Below, one piece after another: positions 6,837-10,302 of a stretch of DNA of 10,302 nucleotides. The DNA comes from JBBSDV01 sp038240335. Its GTDB lineage: Bacteria > Chloroflexota > Dehalococcoidia > DSTF01 > JACRBR01. Numbering within the stretch: the first letter of the stretch is position 1; each line of letters begins with the position of its first letter. The notes under the pieces were generated by a model that ran no database searches, was not told the origin of the DNA, and saw only the letters and a program-made list of their open reading frames with translations. The position numbers were made by a program, and so were the translations under genes. The stretch spans positions 1-10,302 of the forward strand of contig JBBSDV010000120.1 in the NCBI GenBank assembly GCA_038240335.1. The letters run 5' to 3'.

Positions 6837-7631
6837 CTACGGGTACGGCGGCGTGACGTCATCTCCTGCGTCCGCTCCGTTGCCCCGCACGAGCGCGAGG
6901 TCGTGGCTGGATCCGGCGGCGATCGCGGTGATGTCGCTCGTGATCGTGATCATCCGATAGCCGGCCGCGGCGTGTCGCGCCGCCAATGATGCGTCGCCGT
7001 GGATGCCGGGCACGATGCCCCGCTTGCTGCATGCAGCGGCGATGCGCTGGCGGGCTTCCTCGAACGCGCCGCCGTTGTCCATCCGCGGCTGCATCCCGAG
7101 CGTGATGCTCATGTCTGCCGGTCCGACATACACTGCGTCGATGCCGGGCACATCGAGGATATCGTCGAGCGACTGGAGCGCCCGCTTCGTCTCGATCATC
7201 GGGATGCAGGCGATCTCCGCATCGGCGTGCTCGAAGTAGTCGGCGCCCGCATAGAGACCGGCGCGCGTCGGGCCGTAGCTGCGCGCCCCGGCCGGAGCAT
7301 AACGGCAAGCGGCGACGGCGGCGCGAGCTTCCTCGACACTGTTGACCATCGGGATGATGATCCCCATTGCACCGGCATCGAGCATCTTCCCGATGATGCC
7401 ATACTCGTTCCACGGCACCCGTACGAATGGCGTCGTCTCGGTGGTGTTCAGCGCCAGCAGCATCGTCACGGCCACCTGGTAGTCGATCACCCCGTGCTGC
7501 ATGTCTATGCAGACCCAGTCGAACCCCTCGTGCGCCACAACCTCCGCCGAGAACGCGCTCGGAATCGACAGCCAGGCACCGTAGGTCACGTCGCCCCGTC
7601 GCCACTTCGCCTTCGTCGCACTCTCTCGCAT
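6837..7631 (-). CDS. HpcH/HpaI-family aldolase (class II, 2-oxo acid type)
   Basis: A 264-residue TIM-barrel aldolase of the HpcH/HpaI family, metal-dependent enzymes that reversibly cleave 4-hydroxy-2-oxo acids (for example 2,4-dihydroxyhept-2-enedioate) to pyruvate plus an aldehyde. The expected active site is present: His46 in DMQHG (43-47), Arg71 in FVRVP, metal ligand Glu147 in PMIET (144-148) and Asp173 in VGPADMS (169-175), with the barrel segment GAMGIIIPMVNS at 87-98. Length is normal and it is cytoplasmic. GGAGG (CCTCC at 7636-7640 on the plus strand) sits 4 nt before the ATG, a little close. It lies 125 bp downstream of the aldo/keto reductase on the same strand, with a large inverted repeat between them. 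Both may belong to degradation of a hydroxylated organic acid, but the substrate is unknown. Confidence 0.92.
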   Translation of the reverse strand: MRESATKAKWRRGDVTYGAWLSIPSAFSAEVVAHEGFDWVCIDMQHGVIDYQVAVTMLLALNTTETTPFVRVPWNEYGIIGKMLDAGAMGIIIPMVNSVEEARAAVAACRYAPAGARSYGPTRAGLYAGADYFEHADAEIACIPMIETKRALQSLDDILDVPGIDAVYVGPADMSITLGMQPRMDNGGAFEEARQRIAAACSKRGIVPGIHGDASLAARHAAAGYRMITITSDITAIAAGSSHDLALVRGNGADAGDDVTPPYP

Positions 7632-7649
7632 GGGGCCTCCGGCCAGTTT

Positions 7650-7752
7650 GTCGTTTGTAGTTGGTCGTTCGTAGTTTTGGCTCTGTAGGTGTGAGCCGCT
7701 GTGGAGCGTCGCCTGCCGAATCGTGAACTACAAACGACGAACTACAAACTAC
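7650..7752. repeat. Inverted pair of GTAGTT/GTCGTT-type repeats between the aldolase and reductase genes
   Basis: The left arm (7650-7676) is the reverse complement of the right arm (7726-7752) at 24 of 27 positions, separated by 49 nt. On the minus-strand transcript one mismatch becomes a G-U pair. Each arm is itself made of near-repeats of a 6-7 base unit (GTCGTTTGTAGTT, then GTCGTTCGTAGTT), giving direct and inverted symmetry. The loop holds a small GGCTC (7679-7683) / GAGCC (7693-7697) hairpin. The arms are richer in A and T than the surroundings. The element starts 4 nt after the reductase stop codon and ends 9 nt before the aldolase Shine-Dalgarno, so in RNA it could form a long hairpin between the two messages. 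Confidence 0.8.
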
Positions 7753-7756
7753 AAAT

Positions 7757-8614
7757 TCATACAAATAACGGCGTCATCTCGCGCGATGCGACGAGCTCGC
7801 GCATCGCCGCGTCGGGTGTAACCGACGAGAAGCGCGCCGCGGCATCGAAGACGCGAGGGAGCAGCGAGAGATCACCGGCGGTGTTGAGGAACACGCCCGG
7901 CCGGCCGAGCACCCAGTGCACCGCGGCGTCGATGTCCGCCTGCTGCGACAGCGGCTCGTACCACGTGCCGTGAGTGTGCTCTTTCTCGTTCCACGGGCCC
8001 AGCGTGATGCCCTTGATCGTCTGCATTGCCACGCCCCGCTCCTTGCACACGGCCGAGAGCGTCTCGAAGTCGGCGCTGTACTGTGGGTTCTGCATCATCA
8101 CGTAGCTGTATGGCAGCAGCACCGAGTCGAAGGCGAATCGCTCGAGGCTGCGCCGGTGCATCGCCGCCACGGTAACGCCGTGCCCCGTGACGCCGATGAA
8201 GCGGGTCAGTCCCTTCTCGCGCGCCTCGATCGCCCACTCAAGCACGCCGCCGGGTGCGAACGCCGTCGCCCATTCGTCCTCGTCGACGAGGTTGTGTAGC
8301 TGCAGAAGGTCGACGTGATCCGTCTGCAAGCGCTCGAGCGAGTGCTCGAACTGCGCCTTCGCCTTGTCGTACGTGCGCTCCCCGGTCTTCGTGGCGAGAA
8401 AGAACTTCTCGCGATGCTCCGGCATCCAAGCGCCGACACGCCGCTCCGAACGACCATAGCTCGCGGCCGTATCGATGTGATTTATCCCGTGCTCAAACAG
8501 CAACTCAAGCGCCTGCGCGCCCTCCTCCTCCGATGCGCCCCAAAGCGCCGCCGCCCCAAAGATCGTCCGCGTGCTGTTGTGCTCGGTGCTGCCGAATGGC
8601 TGCGTCGCGATCAT
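7757..8614 (-). CDS. Aldo/keto reductase
   Basis: A 285-residue aldo/keto reductase, an NADPH-dependent TIM-barrel enzyme that reduces aldehydes or ketones, cytoplasmic. The catalytic tetrad is complete: Asp48 and Tyr53 (HIDTAASYG), Lys76 (LATKTG) and His107 (LLQLHNLVD). The N-terminal FGAAALWG and central VTGHG segments fit the family, and length is slightly below the roughly 300-330 of many members. The frame stays open far upstream of the ATG at 8614. That start is chosen because a perfect AAGGAG stands 8 nt before it and homology-like sequence begins exactly there; an upstream ATG at 8643 lacks such a site. It is probably the first gene of a minus-strand unit with the aldolase, and it diverges from the methyltransferase across 189 bp containing an operator-like palindrome. 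The physiological substrate is unknown. Confidence 0.93.
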   Translation of the reverse strand: MIATQPFGSTEHNSTRTIFGAAALWGASEEEGAQALELLFEHGINHIDTAASYGRSERRVGAWMPEHREKFFLATKTGERTYDKAKAQFEHSLERLQTDHVDLLQLHNLVDEDEWATAFAPGGVLEWAIEAREKGLTRFIGVTGHGVTVAAMHRRSLERFAFDSVLLPYSYVMMQNPQYSADFETLSAVCKERGVAMQTIKGITLGPWNEKEHTHGTWYEPLSQQADIDAAVHWVLGRPGVFLNTAGDLSLLPRVFDAAARFSSVTPDAAMRELVASREMTPLFV

Positions 8615-8622
8615 GGTGCCGT

Positions 8623-8628
8623 CTCCTT
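8623..8628 (-). promoter_or_regulatory. Ribosome binding site that fixes the reductase start
   Basis: On the minus strand this reads AAGGAG, 8 nt before the ATG at 8614. It decides between that start and several upstream in-frame candidates. Confidence 0.75.
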
Positions 8629-8646
8629 GTAGTTGCCGAGCCATCT

Positions 8647-8665
8647 GTTGACGGTTGGTCAACCG
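8647..8665. promoter_or_regulatory. Operator-like palindrome in the reductase/methyltransferase divergent region
   Basis: Two overlapping dyads share this stretch: GTTGAC-N5-GTCAAC (8647-8663) and CGGTTG-GT-CAACCG (8652-8665). It lies 33-51 bp upstream of the reductase ATG, where a repressor could cover its promoter. Its size and symmetry suit a TetR- or MarR-type dimer, but no such regulator is encoded in the window. A TTGACC on the minus strand within the dyad resembles a -35 box, with no good -10 at the right distance. Confidence 0.45.
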
Positions 8666-8745
8666 CAACGTGCCAGAAGGATACGTCCGCCACGACGGAA
8701 GTTCTAGCTTGGGAGGCGGCGCTGCGGTGTATCCGGAGCACGGCG

Positions 8746-8774
8746 TTGCCGCCTGCGCGAATCTCCCGTATTGT
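8746..8774 (+). promoter_or_regulatory. Candidate sigma70-type promoter of the methyltransferase gene
   Basis: TTGCCG (8746-8751) and TATTGT (8769-8774) are separated by exactly 17 bp, four of six matches to each consensus. Transcription would begin near 8781, about 23 nt before the ATG at 8804, leaving a short leader that contains the GAGAGGGG ribosome site (8791-8798). Confidence 0.4.
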
Positions 8775-8790
8775 CGATCAACGTAACACC

Positions 8791-8798
8791 GAGAGGGG
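8791..8798 (+). promoter_or_regulatory. Ribosome binding site that fixes the methyltransferase start
   Basis: GAGAGGGG lies 5 nt before the ATG at 8804. It makes this start more likely than the in-frame TTG at 8771, which would place the purine tract inside the gene. Confidence 0.6.
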
Positions 8799-8803
8799 TC
8801 GAT

Positions 8804-9619
8804 ATGACACCGAACGACGCCCAGCGCAAGCAGTGGAACGACGCGAATCAGGCGCGCACCTGGCCGCGGCGCGAGCGCCTGACCACCGCCGTCACCCCAC
8901 TGCTCCTCGATCTCCTCGCACCGCGGTCCGGCGAGCATATCCTCGATATCGGTTGCGGCGGCGGACTGACGACGATTGCGGTGGCGCGCGCTGTCGGTCC
9001 TGGCGGCTCGGTCGTCGGGCTCGATCTCTCGGAGCCGCTGGTTGGGCTCGCGAAGCAGCGTGTGCATGACGCCGGCGTCACGAACGCCACGTTCGTCGCC
9101 GGCGACGCGCAGACGGACGCGATCCCAGATCCACCATTCGACGCGGCGATGAGCCAGTTCGGCGTGATGTTCTTTGCCGACCCTGTCGCCGCCTTCACGA
9201 ATATCCGTCGCGGTCTCCGTCCCGGCGCGCGCCTTGCCTTTGCGTGCTGGCAGCCGGCCTCGGAGAACCCGTGGTTTCCCGGCCCGCTCCTCGCGCGCCA
9301 CACCTCGCCCCCGGCGCCGAACGCGAGCGCAGCGCCGCCCCCCGGTCCACTGGCGTTTGCCAACATCGAATACGTCCGGGGCATACTCGAAAGCGCCGGC
9401 TTTGGCGACATTCGGTGTGCACCGGTTGCGTGCGAAGTTGCCGTGCCGGACGACTCCATCTACGACGAGGAGCTTGTGGCGTCGCTGCGGCTCGATGCCG
9501 AACAAACGTCAGCGATAACAAAGGACCTGCGCGCGTTCGCCGACTCCTTCCGCGGTAGCGATGGCCTCCTCCACCTGCGCCTGGCGCCGCAGCTGTTCCA
9601 CGCCGTGCGCATCGATTAG
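8804..9619 (+). CDS. Class I SAM-dependent methyltransferase (UbiE/Methyltransf_25-like)
   Basis: A 271-residue soluble methyltransferase with one Rossmann domain. Motif I is ILDIGCGGGLTT (46-57). Strand 2 reads VVGLDLS (70-76), whose Asp74 would bind the SAM ribose. Motif II/III is VAGDAQ (98-103), followed by FDAAMSQFGVMFF (112-124). LRPGARLAFACW (138-149) fits the motif leading into the C-terminal substrate region. The segment 165-183 is rich in Pro and Ala (TSPPAPNASAAPPPGP), a loop seen in related proteins as a Pro-rich linker before a conserved PFAFA-like element. The substrate cannot be told. It diverges from the aldo/keto reductase and is followed after 7 bp by a broken acetyltransferase gene, so the two were probably cotranscribed. 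Confidence 0.88.
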   Translation: MTPNDAQRKQWNDANQARTWPRRERLTTAVTPLLLDLLAPRSGEHILDIGCGGGLTTIAVARAVGPGGSVVGLDLSEPLVGLAKQRVHDAGVTNATFVAGDAQTDAIPDPPFDAAMSQFGVMFFADPVAAFTNIRRGLRPGARLAFACWQPASENPWFPGPLLARHTSPPAPNASAAPPPGPLAFANIEYVRGILESAGFGDIRCAPVACEVAVPDDSIYDEELVASLRLDAEQTSAITKDLRAFADSFRGSDGLLHLRLAPQLFHAVRID

Positions 9620-9626
9620 GGGATCT

Positions 9627-10155
9627 GTGCAATTTCGTACGCTGGAGCGCCCCGAGGGAGAAGATCTGGACGACTGATCGCCGCGAAGTAATCGAGCAGA
9701 CCCACGAGCTGCACGACGGGGAGCGGGGCCTGCGAGCGGATCGCTTCGATATGCAGGGCTGGCGCCTGATAGTGTGCTCAAAATGACTCCACTGCTGTAC
9801 GACAGCTTCGACCGGAACGCTCCCTTCCACGGGTGCAGAGGTTAGCAAGCAGCTGGTTGGTGTGTCGGTGCTCGACACGATCTGGCGCGGTCCGGCGTCG
9901 GGATCTGCTTCAGCTTGAGATGTTCCATGTCAGCCGGGTCCACCGTGCGCAGGGTCTGGGTAGCCGGCTGTTCGAGCAGGCCCGCGCCGCTGCCCGCGAG
10001 CGTGGCGCACGGGCTTTGTATAGTTCGGCGACGCCTTCCGAGAATACAATTCGGTTCTACCAGCGCCGCGGCGCCGTCGTGATGGAGACGCCTGGCCCCG
10101 TCTGTTCGAGCGTGAGCCGGACGACATACACATGGAGTGCTCGGTCGAGTCGTGA
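9627..10155 (+). pseudogene. GNAT-family N-acetyltransferase, broken by multiple frame changes
   Basis: Pieces of one GNAT acetyltransferase of about 176 residues occur in order but in changing frames. VQFRTLERPEG starts at a GTG (9627). EKIWTTDRREVIEQ to FDMQGW is at 9658-9762. TPLLYDSFDRNAPF is at 9786-9827. GAEVSKQLVGVSVLDTIW to GPAS is at 9832-9900. DLLQLEMFHVSR through SATPSENTIRFYQRRG to VVMETP is at 9902-10093. LFEREPDDIHMECSV ends at a TGA (10153-10155). QGLGSRLF is the acetyl-CoA loop. At least five net frame changes are needed, near 9657, 9770-9783, 9830-9840, 9898-9902 and 10090-10104. An AGGGG site at 9618-9622 overlaps the previous stop codon, so the intact ancestor was coupled to the methyltransferase. 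The cause may be true decay or clustered base-calling errors. Family assignment is confident; loss of function is likely but not certain. Confidence 0.8.
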
Positions 10156-10161
10156 GGGTGC

Positions 10162-10247
10162 TGGTACCGGGGGTGGGGATCGAACCCACAAGGTCTTGCG
10201 ACCGGCGGATTTTAAGTCCGCTGCGTTTGCCATTTCGCCACCCCGGC
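10162..10247 (-). tRNA. trnL: tRNA-Leu (anticodon UAA)
   Basis: An 86-nt class II tRNA on the minus strand. The acceptor GCCGGGG pairs with CCCCGGT (the first pair is G-U). The D arm is GCG/CGC. The anticodon stem GCGGA/TCCGC encloses loop CTTAAAA, with anticodon UAA at 10212-10214. The long variable arm has stem GGTC-GCAA-GACC, and the T arm is GTGGG-TTCGATC-CCCAC. The 3' CCA is encoded (TGG at 10162-10164 on the plus strand). The long variable arm and the UAA anticodon both indicate leucine. Its 3' end is 6 bp from the stop codon of the broken acetyltransferase gene, in convergent orientation. Confidence 0.97.
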
Positions 10248-10281
10248 TCGTTCCGTCTCCCGCTGCGGCGAGATACGCGAA

Positions 10282-10287
10282 TGTATA
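10282..10287 (-). promoter_or_regulatory. Candidate -10 element upstream of tRNA-Leu
   Basis: On the minus strand this reads TATACA inside GATATACATT, 34 nt before the mature 5' end of the tRNA. The matching -35 would fall at or beyond the window edge, so the promoter cannot be completed here. Confidence 0.3.
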
Positions 10288-10302
10288 TCACGATCCCGCC
10301 GC

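Noticed and set aside
6819..6855. CACGCCG / CGGCGTG inverted repeat at the thioredoxin/aldolase convergence
   Set aside because: Only 7 bp with a 23-nt loop, partly inside the aldolase 3' end and without a T tract; too weak to call a terminator.
6859..7764. Open frame of about 300 residues on the minus strand overlapping the aldolase in another frame
   Set aside because: The aldolase frame has the full active-site set; this one is rich in Arg and His as expected for an out-of-frame reading, and its N-terminus merely translates the inverted repeat.
8615..9505. Upstream extension of the aldo/keto reductase frame to about 582 residues
   Set aside because: The extension is antisense to the SAM methyltransferase, has no family resemblance, and a perfect ribosome site marks the start at 8614.
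10156..10164. Possible integration (att) site at the tRNA-Leu 3' end
   Set aside because: No integrase, no repeated copy of the tRNA 3' end and no mobile genes are visible in the window.
9842..10291. Minus-strand open frame covering the tRNA and the acetyltransferase remnant
   Set aside because: It runs through a complete tRNA gene and is antisense to the GNAT pieces.

Overview
High-GC bacterial DNA, probably from an environmental or uncultured lineage. The aldo/keto reductase, HpcH/HpaI aldolase and GNAT remnant resemble proteins I associate with Chloroflexota (Dehalococcoidia-like) and similar soil or marine lineages. That placement is from memory and weak. No phage or insertion-sequence genes, CRISPR array or rRNA are visible.

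Left edge (1-410): the 3' end of an unrecognised reading frame runs into a striking C/G homopolymer palindrome at 130-157. About 180 bp follow with nothing recognisable.

Lipid-modification block (411-5746): a soluble di-iron acyl-ACP desaturase-like gene (+) converges on a short-chain dehydrogenase/reductase (-). The SDR diverges from a tight three-gene operon (+) with two ATGA stop/start overlaps: a COG2907-type FAD oxidoreductase, a DUF1365/COG3496 protein and a cyclopropane-fatty-acyl-phospholipid-synthase-like methyltransferase. The last three families travel together in many bacteria and are linked to methylated or otherwise modified membrane acyl chains, including the furan fatty acid pathway of alphaproteobacteria. 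The methyltransferase has Gln where E. coli Cfa has the carbonate-binding His266, so a product other than a cyclopropane is possible. A stem-loop follows the operon.

Redox gene (5854-6807): a membrane-anchored TlpA/ResA-like thioredoxin (WCPSC) with an extra C-terminal HMA-like domain that carries two cysteines. The usual cis-proline is replaced by Ser.

Minus-strand pair (6837-8614): an HpcH/HpaI aldolase lies downstream of an aldo/keto reductase. Between them is a 27-bp imperfect inverted repeat built of (GTAGTT/GTCGTT)-like units. An operator-like palindrome lies upstream of the reductase.

Right edge (8804-10302): a class I SAM-dependent methyltransferase (+) is followed after 7 bp by a GNAT acetyltransferase gene broken by at least five frame changes. 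It ends 6 bp from the 3' end of a complete, convergent tRNA-Leu(UAA) gene on the minus strand.
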